Part shown: in pieces, positions 7,982 to 16,796 of the stretch
Layout of the letters: each line of letters starts with the position of its first letter
How positions within the stretch are numbered: position 1 is the stretch's first letter
Source: Allosaccharopolyspora coralli
GTDB taxonomy: Bacteria; Actinomycetota; Actinomycetes; Mycobacteriales; Pseudonocardiaceae
Reading direction: 5' to 3'
Assembly: GCF_009664835.1 (NCBI RefSeq)
Contig: NZ_CP045929.1
Location: forward strand, 124,001-188,000
DNA: 64,000 bases
Made by a program: the position numbers and the translations under genes
The notes under the pieces: model-generated
Database searches by the model: none
What the model was told of the DNA's origin: nothing
Seen by the model: the letters and a program-made list of their open reading frames with translations, nothing else

Positions 7982-10900
7982 ACCCGCTCGGATCACTACC
8001 CCGGTTGTCGTCGTCGGCGCGACGCGCGCTGGCGGTGACCGGCGCGCTCGCGTGCGCGAACGCGGTCGCGCTCATCGTGCAGGCGTGGGCGCTCGCGAGT
8101 GCGCTCGCGGCTGTCGTCACGACGGGAACCGCTGCGGTGCAGCAAGAACTCGTGGTGCTCGCGGTCGCGATCCTGGCGCGCGCGGTGCTGGGGTGGGCCA
8201 CCGAGTCGGTCTCCGCGCGCGCCGCCGCCGGTGCGAAGGAGGAACTGCGGGCCGCGCTGCTCGACGCCGCGTTGCAGCTCGGTCCGGAGTGGATCCAACG
8301 CCGTGGCGCCGCCGTGCTCACGTCGTTGGCCACCAAGGGACTCGACGCCCTCGACGCTTACTTCACGCGCTACCTGCCCGCGCTCGTGACGGCCGCGGTC
8401 GTGCCGCCGCTGATCGGGGCGTGGATCCTGTTCTCGGACCCGGTTTCGGCGGTCCTCGTGCTCGTCACGGTGCCGCTGATCCCGTTGTTCGCGTGGCTCG
8501 TGGGGCGCTACACCGAGCAGCGCACGGCGCGCGCCACGGACACGTTGCAACGGTTGTCCGGGCACCTGCACGAACTCGTGCGAGCGCTGCCGGTGCTGAC
8601 CGCGTTCGGTCGCGCACGCGCGCAGGGCGAGACGGTGAGCAGGGTCAGCGACGCGCACCGGAAGGCGACCGTGTCGACGATGCGGATCGCGTTCCTGTCG
8701 GCGTTCGTGCTCGAACTGCTCGCCTCGTTGTCGGTCGCGCTGGTGGCCGTCGGCATCGGATTGCGCCTCGTGTCCGGCGAACTCGACCTCGCGACGGGGC
8801 TGCTGGTGCTCATCCTCGCGCCGGAGTGCTACATGCCGCTGCGCGCGGCCGGGGCGGCGCACCACGCGAGCGAGGACGGCGTGGAGGCGGTGCGCCGGGT
8901 CGACGAGGTGCTCGACCAGGTCGACGCGCGCGAGGCCGCGGACACCGTCCCCGTCCCGGAAAACTTCGTGCTGCGCGCGGAGGACGTCCGGGTCAGGAAC
9001 GAGGCCGAGGCGACTCGGTTCGCCGCGCGGCCCGGAGAGATCGTGCGCCTGAACGGCGCGAGCGGCAGCGGAAAGTCGTCCACGTTCGCCGCCTTGCTCG
9101 GATTCGTCGAGCCGGCGGAAGGGCGATTCGTTCTCCACACATCGACAGGGAGCCATGTCGACATGGCGACAGTCGAGCGTGAGGACTGGCGTCGCACCGT
9201 CGCGTGGGTTCCACAACGTCCGGCGTTCACCGGCTCCACGGTCGCCGACGAGCTCGACGTCGCACTCGCCGATCAGCCCCAGGTCGAGGCCACCGCTCGC
9301 GAGCAGGTGTTGCGGGACGTCGGCGGGCAGCATCTGCGTGACCGGGCGATCGACTCGCTGTCCACAGGGGAGCGGCAGCGGGTCGCGGTCGCGAGGGCAC
9401 TGCTTCGGTTGCACGGGCGAGCAGACGTCCTGCTCTGTGACGAACCCACCGCGCACCTCGACGGGTCGCACGCCGCGCTCGTCGACGCGGCGATCCGTCG
9501 CGCCGCCGAGCGCGGTGCGATCGTCGTCCTCGCCAGTCACCGCCCCGACATCGAACCCGCCGCCGCACCACCCGTGGCGTTGGGCGAGGCTCGGGACGAG
9601 GTGCAACCGCCGCACACCGCCGGACGGTTGCGAGACCTCGTCACCGGTCGCACCGTGCTCGGGATCGGTCTCGGCGCGCTGTCGCTGCTCGCGGGGGTGG
9701 CGCTCACGGCGACCGCCGCGTGGCTCATCGCCTACGCTTCCCAGCAACCGCCGGTCCTGGCGCTGTCGGTGGCCGCGGTGGGGGTCCGCACCTTCGCGAT
9801 CTCACGGGCAGTCGTGCGCTACGTCGAACGCCTGGTGACGCACGACGCCGCGTTCCGGCATTCGGGCACTCTCCGCCGTCGGCTGTGGGACGCGCTCGTC
9901 GCGCTCGGGCCCGTGCGCACCTCCCGGCTGCACCGGGGTGACGGCGTCGCGCGGCTCGTCGACGACGTCGACACCGTGCGCGACCTCGTTCCTCGAGTGC
10001 TCGTGCCGCCCGCCGTCGCCGGAGTGGTCGCGGTGGCCGCCGTCGCGGTGCAGACCGTCGTGCTCCCGGAGGCCGGGATCGCGCTCGGCGTCTCGCTGGC
10101 GGTCGCGGCGGTCGCTGCTCCGGTGGCCGCGCTGGTCGCCGAACGTCGCGCCAGCGCCGCCGTCGCGGAAGGGCGTCGTGACGTCGCGACACGAGTCCTC
10201 GGGTTGCTCGACGGCGCCGCCGAGCTGGTCGCGTTCGGGGCCGACCGCGAACGACGCGCCGCCCTGGCGACCGCCGACGAGCGACTCGCCGCCCGCGCTC
10301 GCCGGGTCGCCACCGGGTCCGGCGTGGCGAGTGCGGTCGTGACCCTCGCGATCGGCGCGGCGATGATTGCCGGAGCGTGGTTCGCGGCGCAGGCGGTCGC
10401 CGCCGGACGACTCGCCCCGGAACTCGCGCCGCTGCTCGGTCTCGTGCCGCTGGCGGCTGCCGAGGCGATGGGGGCGCTCCCGCTCGCCGCGCAGCAGTGG
10501 AGCCCGCTGCGCACCGCGCACGCCCGCGTCGCCTCGTTACTGTCGGAACCGGCCCGCCCCACCGACGCGCCGCCCGTCGGGCCGGAACTGGCGCTCGACG
10601 GCGTGGACCTGCGTTGGCCGCAAGCTGCCGAGCCGACACTGCGCGAGGTGTCGTGCCGCATCCCGCAGGGGTCGCACGTCGCGATCGTCGGCCCCTCCGG
10701 CGGCGGCAAGTCCACGCTGCTGGCACACCTGCTCGGATTCCTCGAAGCCGACCGGGGACGCACCGAGATTCCGGGATTCGTGAGCTGGTGTCCGCAGGAG
10801 CCGCAGCTGGTGTCCACCACGATCCGGGAAAACCTGCGGCTGGCGGACCCGGGCGCCGACGACGAACGCTGCGCGGAAGCTCTCCGCACCGCCGGGCTTC

Positions 10901-11274
10901 CTGGCTTCGCCGACCGCCTCGACGACGTGCTCGGCGCCTCCGGCGCGACGGTCTCGGGCGGGGAGGCGCAGCGGATCGCGCTCGCCCGCGCGCTGTTGCC
11001 GGAGGCGCGGGTGCTCCTGCTGGACGAGCCGACCGCCCACCTCGACGTGCCGACCTCCGAAGCGTTGCTCGCGCGCCTGCGCCGCGACCTCGGCGACACC
11101 ACCGTCCTGCACGTCACCCACCGCCCGAGCGAAGCCGCCGACGCCGACTGCGTCCTGCACGTCGGCGACGGCCGCGTCACCGGCGCACTCGACGGGCACC
11201 GAGTCGCGGGCGAGAGGGACGTCACCCGGGTCGACGGGCTCGGGGCCCGGTCGCGGTCGTCCGCGGAGCTATAG
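7978..11274 (+). CDS. cydDC: Fused CydD-CydC ABC exporter for cytochrome bd assembly
   Basis: One polypeptide of about 1098 residues carries both halves of the heterodimeric CydDC ABC transporter needed to assemble cytochrome bd; in E. coli it exports thiols. The first half has a membrane domain, Walker A GASGSGKSST, signature STGERQRVAVARAL and Walker B VLLCDEPTAHLD. The second half has another membrane domain, Walker A GPSGGGKSTLL, signature SGGEAQRIALARAL and Walker B VLLLDEPTAHLD. Both sites look intact. The gene starts at GTG 7978 within a GTGA overlap with cydB. Such fusions are known in Streptomyces and relatives, whereas M. tuberculosis has two genes. The substrate here cannot be read from sequence. 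Confidence 0.92.
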   Translation: MNPLGSLPRLSSSARRALAVTGALACANAVALIVQAWALASALAAVVTTGTAAVQQELVVLAVAILARAVLGWATESVSARAAAGAKEELRAALLDAALQLGPEWIQRRGAAVLTSLATKGLDALDAYFTRYLPALVTAAVVPPLIGAWILFSDPVSAVLVLVTVPLIPLFAWLVGRYTEQRTARATDTLQRLSGHLHELVRALPVLTAFGRARAQGETVSRVSDAHRKATVSTMRIAFLSAFVLELLASLSVALVAVGIGLRLVSGELDLATGLLVLILAPECYMPLRAAGAAHHASEDGVEAVRRVDEVLDQVDAREAADTVPVPENFVLRAEDVRVRNEAEATRFAARPGEIVRLNGASGSGKSSTFAALLGFVEPAEGRFVLHTSTGSHVDMATVEREDWRRTVAWVPQRPAFTGSTVADELDVALADQPQVEATAREQVLRDVGGQHLRDRAIDSLSTGERQRVAVARALLRLHGRADVLLCDEPTAHLDGSHAALVDAAIRRAAERGAIVVLASHRPDIEPAAAPPVALGEARDEVQPPHTAGRLRDLVTGRTVLGIGLGALSLLAGVALTATAAWLIAYASQQPPVLALSVAAVGVRTFAISRAVVRYVERLVTHDAAFRHSGTLRRRLWDALVALGPVRTSRLHRGDGVARLVDDVDTVRDLVPRVLVPPAVAGVVAVAAVAVQTVVLPEAGIALGVSLAVAAVAAPVAALVAERRASAAVAEGRRDVATRVLGLLDGAAELVAFGADRERRAALATADERLAARARRVATGSGVASAVVTLAIGAAMIAGAWFAAQAVAAGRLAPELAPLLGLVPLAAAEAMGALPLAAQQWSPLRTAHARVASLLSEPARPTDAPPVGPELALDGVDLRWPQAAEPTLREVSCRIPQGSHVAIVGPSGGGKSTLLAHLLGFLEADRGRTEIPGFVSWCPQEPQLVSTTIRENLRLADPGADDERCAEALRTAGLPGFADRLDDVLGASGATVSGGEAQRIALARALLPEARVLLLDEPTAHLDVPTSEALLARLRRDLGDTTVLHVTHRPSEAADADCVLHVGDGRVTGALDGHRVAGERDVTRVDGLGARSRSSAEL

Positions 11275-11278
11275 CCTC

Positions 11279-12433
11279 GTGGACGAGATGGATTCCGAGC
11301 TGGCCAAGCGCATGCTGTCGGCGTCGACGGAGATCACCAAGGCCGCCCTGTCGGCCGACGACCCCGCCGACGTGTTGCCGCTCGTCGTGCGCCACGCCGC
11401 CGCGCTCGCCGAGGCCGACCTCGGGCTGGTGATGGTGCGGACCGACGACGGGCGCGTCACGGTGGAAGCGGCGCACGGCACCGCGCCCGGCAAGGCGGGC
11501 GACCCCGTCGGGTCGGTGCTCTCGGAGCGGTCGGCGGCCGCTCGCGTCGCCCGCAGCGGCGTGCCCGTCGTGGTCGACGACCTCATCGACGACCCGCTCA
11601 CCGCCCCGTACGTCCCCCCGTCGCTGCGCGTCTACGGCCCGTTCGCGGTCGCCCCCTTCGGCACCCGCGAACGCAGGCTCGGTGCCCTCGCCGTCTACCG
11701 CCGTCGCGGGGCGCCGCCCTACACCCGGGTCGCCGTCGACGTGCTCACGTCGTTCGCCGCCCAGGCCGGGCTCGCGCTGGTGCTCGCGGAAGGCTCGACC
11801 GCGCGGCAACGCATCGCCGTGTACCAGGAACGGGAACGCATCGCCCGCGACCTGCACGACGTGATCGTGCAGCGCCTCTACGCGGCGGGCGTGCAGCTGG
11901 AGATCCTGGACCGGCGGTTGCAGGGCAGACTCGCCGACGCCGACGCCGACCGTCTCGCGGGCACCGTCGACGAACTCGACCAGACCATCGCCGAGGTGCG
12001 CGCCGCGGTCCGCACCCTGCGGTCGGGCGAGCCGGACGGACCCGACCACGCACCGGACCTCGCCGACTCGATCCGCTCGGAAGTGCAGATCGCCGCGGAA
12101 CTGCTGGGCACGCCCCCGAAGCTGGAGATCGAAGGCGACCTGGCGACCGTCCCGGTCGGGGTGGCCGACCACGCCCGCGCCGCACTCCGCGAAGCTCTGT
12201 CCAACGTGGTCCGGCACTCCGGCGCACGGACCGTGCTGGTGCGGGTGCAGCGCTCGTCGTCCGGACTGAGGCTGCAGGTCACCGACGACGGGTGCGGCGT
12301 TCCGCGTGACGTCACCAAGCGCGGCCTGCGCAACCTGGAGGAACGCGCCGCCGCCGCCGGCGGGGGGTGCGTGCTCACGTCCTCACCGGACAGCGGAACG
12401 ACGGTCAGCTGGGAAGTCCCGCTGACGAGCTGA
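11279..12433 (+). CDS. GAF-domain sensor histidine kinase
   Basis: A soluble 384-residue kinase. A GAF domain covers residues about 20-180. It is followed by a HisKA_3 dimerisation region with the phosphorylated His in RERIARDLHDVIVQRLY and by an HATPase domain (EALSNVVRHSG, TDDGCGVP). It lacks membrane segments. The layout is that of a shortened DosS/DosT sensor, with one GAF instead of two. It starts 4 bases after cydDC (GTG 11279, or ATG 11288), so it may be cotranscribed with the cytochrome bd genes, which would suit a redox or oxygen sensor. Its likely partner is the convergent response regulator whose stop codon abuts its own. The ligand is unknown. Confidence 0.88.
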   Translation: MDEMDSELAKRMLSASTEITKAALSADDPADVLPLVVRHAAALAEADLGLVMVRTDDGRVTVEAAHGTAPGKAGDPVGSVLSERSAAARVARSGVPVVVDDLIDDPLTAPYVPPSLRVYGPFAVAPFGTRERRLGALAVYRRRGAPPYTRVAVDVLTSFAAQAGLALVLAEGSTARQRIAVYQERERIARDLHDVIVQRLYAAGVQLEILDRRLQGRLADADADRLAGTVDELDQTIAEVRAAVRTLRSGEPDGPDHAPDLADSIRSEVQIAAELLGTPPKLEIEGDLATVPVGVADHARAALREALSNVVRHSGARTVLVRVQRSSSGLRLQVTDDGCGVPRDVTKRGLRNLEERAAAAGGGCVLTSSPDSGTTVSWEVPLTS

Positions 12434-13078
12434 TCAGTTCCGGCGGCGGGCGACCCAGGCGGCGGCCTGCGTGCGGCGTTCCATACCGAGTTTCGCCAGC
12501 ATCGAGGTCACGTAGTTCTTCACCGTCTTCTCGGCCAGGAACAGTTGCTCGGCGATCTGCCGGTTCGTCATGCCCTCACCGATGAGGTTCAGGACGTTGC
12601 GTTCCTGCTCGGTGAGCTCGGCGAGCGGATCGGGTTCCTCCGAGGTGGCCTTGCGCAACTGGTCGAGCACCCTGCCGGTGGTCACCGGATCGAGCAGTGA
12701 CCGGCCGGCCGCGACCTCGCGGACCGCGTGCACCAGGTCCTGCCCGCGGACCTGCTTGAGCAGATATCCGGACGCGCCGGCGTTGATCGCCCCGACCAGC
12801 GCCTGTTCGTCGTCGAACGCGGTGAGCACGAGGCAGTACGGCCCGTCGTCCGAGGCCCGCAACCGGCGGCACAGGTCGAGACCGTCGCCGTCCGGCAGCC
12901 GCATGTCGACGACCGCGACCCCGGGGTGCGTGGCGCCCGCGCGCACCACGGCCTCGTCGACCCCGCCCGCCTCGGCGACGACCTCGATGTCGTCCTCGGA
13001 GTCGAGCAGGTCCCGCAGTCCCCGCCGCACGACCTCGTGGTCGTCGACGAGCAGCACACGCACGGTCACGACGATCAC
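12434..13078 (-). CDS. NarL/DosR-type response regulator
   Basis: A 214-residue two-component regulator. The receiver domain starts VRVLLVDDHE, has the phospho-acceptor Asp in VVDMRLPDGDGL and the conserved Lys in LLKQV. A LuxR-type helix-turn-helix follows (LTEQERNVLNLIGEGMTNRQ). Its stop codon is immediately next to that of the GAF kinase on the other strand, an unusual tail-to-tail layout for a kinase-regulator pair; pairing is therefore inferred from adjacency and family (DosS-DosR like). Start GTG 13078; the GTG a few codons downstream (VTVRVLL) is also possible. Confidence 0.88.
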   Translation of the reverse strand: MIVVTVRVLLVDDHEVVRRGLRDLLDSEDDIEVVAEAGGVDEAVVRAGATHPGVAVVDMRLPDGDGLDLCRRLRASDDGPYCLVLTAFDDEQALVGAINAGASGYLLKQVRGQDLVHAVREVAAGRSLLDPVTTGRVLDQLRKATSEEPDPLAELTEQERNVLNLIGEGMTNRQIAEQLFLAEKTVKNYVTSMLAKLGMERRTQAAAWVARRRN

Positions 13079-13154
13079 GCTACCGGGACGAGCTACCCAC
13101 GGCCCCGCCCACCGGGCGTGAGCCGCCGCTCTTCCTTGTCAGCGGTGCAGCCCC

Positions 13155-13330
13155 TGAGCACTCACCACGTACGCAGCCGGACCACCCGCGGGTTCTCAGC
13201 GCCCTCCTCGCGAGGACAGCGATTTTCGCCGCGTAGGGCGCTACTCTAGAAATCGATCCCGCAGCGAGGAGGGCGCTGAGGTTCCGCCACCCGACGACCC
13301 ACGCAGATCAACCCGCGCACCCCCGTCTCA
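13155..13330. repeat. Repeat family A, copy A2 (filled with a nested palindrome)
   Basis: Read on the minus strand this copy has the outer element (GCGGGTTGATCTGCGTGGGT ... CGGGTGGTCCGGCTGCGTAC) interrupted at 13193-13282 by a module of about 90 bases whose ends are inverted repeats (CTCAGCGCCCTCCTCG at both ends). The same module sits at the same place in copy A3 (48390-48560), while copy A4 (59407-59514) has the outer element without it. It fills most of the 249-base gap between the response regulator and the DoxX gene. Confidence 0.85.
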
Positions 13331-13843
13331 GGGCGTGTACTTCGAGGCGACGTCTTTGACTTGATCCACCGTGTCGTGCGTCTGCTCGGCGACCTTTCGC
13401 CCCCCACGGCGCGCCTGGTACGCCAGGGACGGCTTGCCTTCGGTGTCCACGGCGGCGAGCAGCAGCCCGCCGATCAGGCCGAGGTTCTTGTAGAAGTGGA
13501 TCTTCTGCTGGTCGCGCTGAGCCGAGTCCTCGTACTCCCAGAAGGCGTGGCCGACCACCGTGGTCGGTACCAGGCTGGTGATCAGGGCGAGCGCGGACAG
13601 GCGCGGCATCTTGCCCAGTGCCAGCAGCACACCCGCGCCGACCTTCACCGCACCGTCCACGCGTACCAGCGTCTCGGCGTCGGTGGGCAGCTCGTCCGGC
13701 AGCGCGTCACCGGCCTGGTCGGTGACCTTGTCGATCTTCGGTGCGGCGGCCTTCGCGTGTCCCTGCACGTCACGCAGGCAGTTGATACCCCCGACGATGA
13801 AGATCGAAGCGAGCAGCGGGCGGGCCACACGGCGGATGAGCAT
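13328..13843 (-). CDS. DoxX-family membrane protein
   Basis: A 171-residue membrane protein of the DoxX family: an N-terminal segment MLIRRVARPLLASIFIVGG, a polar stretch (residues about 28-60), two central hydrophobic segments (GAVKVGAGVLLALG, ALALITSLVPTTVVG) and FYKNLGLIGGLLLAAVD. DoxX proteins of actinobacteria have been linked to redox homeostasis (the MRC complex with SodA and SseA in M. tuberculosis); neither partner is nearby. ATG 13843 follows GAGGAGGTTGTTCGA. The C-terminal tail of about 50 residues is basic and cytoplasmic. Its 3' end touches repeat A2. Confidence 0.82.
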   Translation of the reverse strand: MLIRRVARPLLASIFIVGGINCLRDVQGHAKAAAPKIDKVTDQAGDALPDELPTDAETLVRVDGAVKVGAGVLLALGKMPRLSALALITSLVPTTVVGHAFWEYEDSAQRDQQKIHFYKNLGLIGGLLLAAVDTEGKPSLAYQARRGGRKVAEQTHDTVDQVKDVASKYTP

Positions 13844-13947
13844 TCGAACAACCTCCTCGCGGACGGTCCCTCACGGGACCCAACTGATCCGACCGTACTC
13901 ATGCCGCAGACGCGACGCTCGCCGTCGACCGGATGATCGTGACGCGC

Positions 13948-14553
13948 TCACCCGTGCGGAGCGTGCGCGTGGATCTCGTCCCACGCCGCGGCGACATGGC
14001 GCGCGCACAGCTCGGCGGACGCGCCGCCGACTCCCGTGCCCAATCCCGGCATCGCGACCGTGCGCACGACGCGGTGCACCGGGGTGCCGTCGTCGAGAGT
14101 CCCGTCCGACCACAACCGCAGCATCGCCCGCGCGCTCAGATAGGGGTGCACCGTGTCCGGGGGGAGCTGGTCGCCGGGTTCGCGCATCGTCGGAGCGCTG
14201 ATCAGCCACTGCGGCGAGGGCACCCCGGTCGGCACGATCAGCGCCTCGCCCACCGGCAGCTCGCCACCGTGGAACGCGAGCACGGCGCTGCGCACCCGCT
14301 GCTCGACCTCCGGGAACGTGCGCGCGTACATGGCGTCGATGCCGCCGCGCATCCATCCGTACGAGTTCGCGGGGCTCACCACGGCGTCGGCGCGCACGTC
14401 GAGGACCGAGCCCTGGTGCGCCTCCACCCCGGGTCGGGTGGCGGCCAGCTCGGACCACGCGTCTGCCAGCGGCTCGTCCAAAGCACACAGGACGAGCCGC
14501 ATCGGGGGTGTCGCCCGTTCGGCCGAGCTCTGCGACTCCGTGGTCACACCCAC
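13948..14553 (-). CDS. Macro-domain (ADP-ribose-binding) protein
   Basis: Macro-domain fold recognisable from the segment GSVLDVRADAVVSPANSYGWMRGGIDAMY, which corresponds to the ADP-ribose-binding Asn and the Gly-rich loop, and from AMPGLGTGVGG near the C-terminus, the phosphate-binding loop. These proteins bind or hydrolyse ADP-ribose and its derivatives. About 18 residues precede MRLVLCALD, and translation may start there rather than at GTG 14553. No ADP-ribosyltransferase or toxin partner is adjacent, so the role is open. Confidence 0.8.
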   Translation of the reverse strand: MGVTTESQSSAERATPPMRLVLCALDEPLADAWSELAATRPGVEAHQGSVLDVRADAVVSPANSYGWMRGGIDAMYARTFPEVEQRVRSAVLAFHGGELPVGEALIVPTGVPSPQWLISAPTMREPGDQLPPDTVHPYLSARAMLRLWSDGTLDDGTPVHRVVRTVAMPGLGTGVGGASAELCARHVAAAWDEIHAHAPHG

Positions 14554-14640
14554 AGCATCGCAGGTAACCGCCCCGCTACGCGATCGTCTGGGTCACACTC
14601 GAACGTCCCAGCGGCGACCGACGGCGCCTTCCCCGGCCCG

Positions 14641-14646
14641 TAGGCT
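14641..14646 (+). promoter_or_regulatory. -10 element of pheA, leaderless type
   Basis: TAGGCT ends 6 bases before the GTG start codon of pheA, so transcription would begin at or next to the start codon. There is no ribosome binding site. The same layout occurs at serS, glf, the aminotransferase-like gene at 52888 and the MarR gene in this window. Confidence 0.6.
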
Positions 14647-14652
14647 GGTGCC

Positions 14653-15594
14653 GTGCCGCGTATCACCTACCTGGGACCGCCGGGAACGTTCACCGAGCAG
14701 GCCACCCGCGCTCTCGCCGCCGACGCACCTTCCGACTGGGGTCCCGGTGCCGAACTCGTCCCGACGGACAGCGTCGCGCACGCACTCGCGCAGGTGCGGT
14801 CCGGTGCGGCACTCGCGGCGGGAGTTCCCGTGGAGAACTCCGTCGAAGGCTCGGTGTCGGCGACGCTCGACGCGCTCACCGTCGGAGATCCTCTCGTCGC
14901 CGTGTCGGAGCACGTGCTGCCCATCCGGTTCACGGTGCTCGCCCGCAAGGACACCGCGCTGCAGGACGTGCGCACGATCGCCTCGCACCCGCACGCGCTC
15001 GCGCAGGTGCGGCAGTGGATCAACGACACGCTCTCCGAGCCGGAGACGTTGATCGCGTCGTCGACGGCAGCCGCTGCCGACGACGTACTGGCGGAGCGGT
15101 GTGACGCGGCGGTCGTCGCACCGGTGGCCACGGAGTACTTCCCCGGACTGGTGCCGCTGGTGACCGACGTCGCCGACGTCACCGATGCCGTGACGCGGTT
15201 CCTGATGGTGACGCGTCCGGGAACGGTGCCGGGCCCGACCGGTGCCGACCGGACGTCGGTCGCCGCCGTGATCACCGACGACGTGGGGGCGCTGACGGAC
15301 CTGCTCGCCGAACTGTCGCTGCGCGGGATCAACCTCAGCCGGATCGAGTCGCGGCCGACGAAGGACCGGCTCGGGGAGTACCGGTTCTTCCTCGACTTCG
15401 ACGGCCACGTCACCGACGCCCGCGTCGGCGACGCCCTCGCGGGGCTCTACCGCCGGTGCACCGAGGTCCGATTCCTCGGCTCGTACCCGAGAGCCGACGG
15501 CGCCGCCGCGAGCGTGCGTCCCGTCGACTCCGAGGAGGCGTTCGACCGGTCCGCGCGGTGGCTCTCCGACGTCCGTGCGGGACGGCTCGCATGA
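14653..15594 (+). CDS. pheA: Prephenate dehydratase
   Basis: Converts prephenate to phenylpyruvate in phenylalanine synthesis (EC 4.2.1.51); cytosolic. The 313-residue protein has the catalytic PDT domain (YLGPPGTFTEQAT at the start, ENSVEGSV, and the DAVTRF motif with the catalytic Thr) and a C-terminal ACT domain (residues about 200-280, with the ESRP motif that binds phenylalanine for feedback inhibition). GTG 14653 is directly downstream of a -10 element, so the message is probably leaderless. Its stop overlaps the ATG of the next gene (ATGA). It is the start of a segment that parallels M. tuberculosis Rv3838c-Rv3834c. Confidence 0.95.
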   Translation: MPRITYLGPPGTFTEQATRALAADAPSDWGPGAELVPTDSVAHALAQVRSGAALAAGVPVENSVEGSVSATLDALTVGDPLVAVSEHVLPIRFTVLARKDTALQDVRTIASHPHALAQVRQWINDTLSEPETLIASSTAAAADDVLAERCDAAVVAPVATEYFPGLVPLVTDVADVTDAVTRFLMVTRPGTVPGPTGADRTSVAAVITDDVGALTDLLAELSLRGINLSRIESRPTKDRLGEYRFFLDFDGHVTDARVGDALAGLYRRCTEVRFLGSYPRADGAAASVRPVDSEEAFDRSARWLSDVRAGRLA

Positions 15595-16235
15595 CGGGCT
15601 TGACCGCGTCGGGCGCGGCGATCCGCCTCGTGCTGGCCCGGCACGGGGAGACTCCGTCGAACCTGGCCCGAGTGCTCGACACGGTGCCGCCGGGTCCGGG
15701 ACTTACCGACACGGGACGGGCGCAGGCAGAGGCACTCGCCGAGCGGTTCGGCGAGGAGAAGCTCGTCGCGCTGCACGCGAGCCGTGCGTTGCGGGCACAG
15801 CAGACGGCGGCTCCGCTGGCCGAGCGGGCCGTGATCGACCTCGCTGTGGCCGACGACCTCCACGAGATCTACGTCGGTGACCTCGAAGGGCGCGGCGACG
15901 ACGAGAGCCGGGCGGTCTTCGACGCGACGTACTCCTCCTGGCATCACGGCAGGCTCGACGAGCGCATGCCCGGTGGCGAGACCGGCCGCGAAGCGCTCGA
16001 CCGGTTCTGCGGCGCCGCCCAGCGCATCGTGGACGCCGCGACGGACGGCGTGGTCGTGATCGTCAGCCACGGCGGGATGCTGCGGCTGGTCGCGAACCTG
16101 CTCGTCGACGAGGTCGACGGAGCGCGGGCAGACGCCTCCTACCTGCCGAACACCGGCGCGATCGTCCTCGACGCCGACCTCGACGCCCCCACCGGCTGGC
16201 GCTGCCACACCTGGGACGGCCTCGCCCCGACGTGA
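15591..16235 (+). CDS. Histidine phosphatase superfamily protein (phosphoglycerate-mutase-like)
   Basis: A 214-residue cytosolic phosphatase of the RHG family: LARHGETPSN carries the catalytic His, HASRALRAQQTA the conserved arginine, and VIVSHGGMLR the second catalytic His. The start ATG 15591 overlaps the pheA stop (ATGA), so the two are coupled. The same pair is found next to pheA in mycobacteria (Rv3837c). The substrate is not known; a small-molecule phosphatase is more likely than glycolytic mutase because the protein lacks the usual mutase insertions. Confidence 0.88.
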   Translation: MTGLTASGAAIRLVLARHGETPSNLARVLDTVPPGPGLTDTGRAQAEALAERFGEEKLVALHASRALRAQQTAAPLAERAVIDLAVADDLHEIYVGDLEGRGDDESRAVFDATYSSWHHGRLDERMPGGETGREALDRFCGAAQRIVDAATDGVVVIVSHGGMLRLVANLLVDEVDGARADASYLPNTGAIVLDADLDAPTGWRCHTWDGLAPT

Positions 16236-16241
16236 CCGCGT

Positions 16242-16263
16242 GGCAAATTCGCGCGAATTTGCC
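16242..16263. repeat. Perfect 22-base palindrome
   Basis: GGCAAATTCGC followed by its exact complement, 7 bases after the phosphatase gene stop and between convergent genes. An almost identical palindrome lies at 21278-21299. The position suggests a bidirectional terminator or a protein-binding site. Confidence 0.7.
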
Positions 16264-16429
16264 GCACCCGGTGCTGTGCGCAGCGGCGATGCCGGAGAGA
16301 TTTCAGCGAAGGTGTGAATTCGCTTTCCTTGTGAGGCGTCCGCGGGTATGGCAGCGCGACGGACCCGTACTGGTCCACCCGTGGGGTCAGGTCCGCGGTG
16401 CCGGTGAATCGCCCCGCGAGCCGACAGGC

Positions 16430-16780
16430 TCAGCCCCAGCCGAGTTCGTGCAGTTTCGCGTCGTCGATGCCGAAGTGGTGGGCGACCTCGTGGACCACGG
16501 TGACCGCCACCTCGTCGACGACTTCCTGCTCGCCGGAGCACATGTCCAGCAGCGGTTCCCGATAGATCCAGATGTGGTCGGGCAGCGCTCCGCCGTAGTT
16601 GCTGTCCCGTTCGGTGAGGGCGATCCCCTCGTAGAGCCCGAGCAGCGTCGGGTCCTCCGGGTTGTGGTCCTCCACGAGCACGACGACGTTGTTCATCGCC
16701 GACTGGAACTCGGGTGGCAGCAGGTCGAGGGCGTCGGAGACGAGCTCCTCGAAGCGGGCCTGGGTCATCTCGACGGGCAC
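16430..16780 (-). CDS. Zincin-fold metallopeptidase family protein
   Basis: A small cytosolic protein of about 116 residues with the HEXXH zinc motif in VTVVHEVAHHFGIDD, typical of the small zincin family PF06262, whose members are of this size and have no proven substrate. ATG 16768 is an alternative start, but GTG 16780 is better spaced from AAAGGCGA. It lies 17 bases after the septum-formation-type membrane protein on the same strand and is probably cotranscribed. The counterpart in M. tuberculosis is Rv3836, in the same place. Confidence 0.82.
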   Translation of the reverse strand: MPVEMTQARFEELVSDALDLLPPEFQSAMNNVVVLVEDHNPEDPTLLGLYEGIALTERDSNYGGALPDHIWIYREPLLDMCSGEQEVVDEVAVTVVHEVAHHFGIDDAKLHELGWG

Positions 16781-16796
16781 GGGTCGTCGCCTTTCG

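Noticed and set aside
5225-7996. A 923-codon open frame on the minus strand opposite cydA and cydB
   Set aside because: It is a mirror of genuine GC-rich genes: Arg/His/Asp/Gln-rich, low-complexity, no family resemblance, while the plus strand gives clear CydA and CydB.
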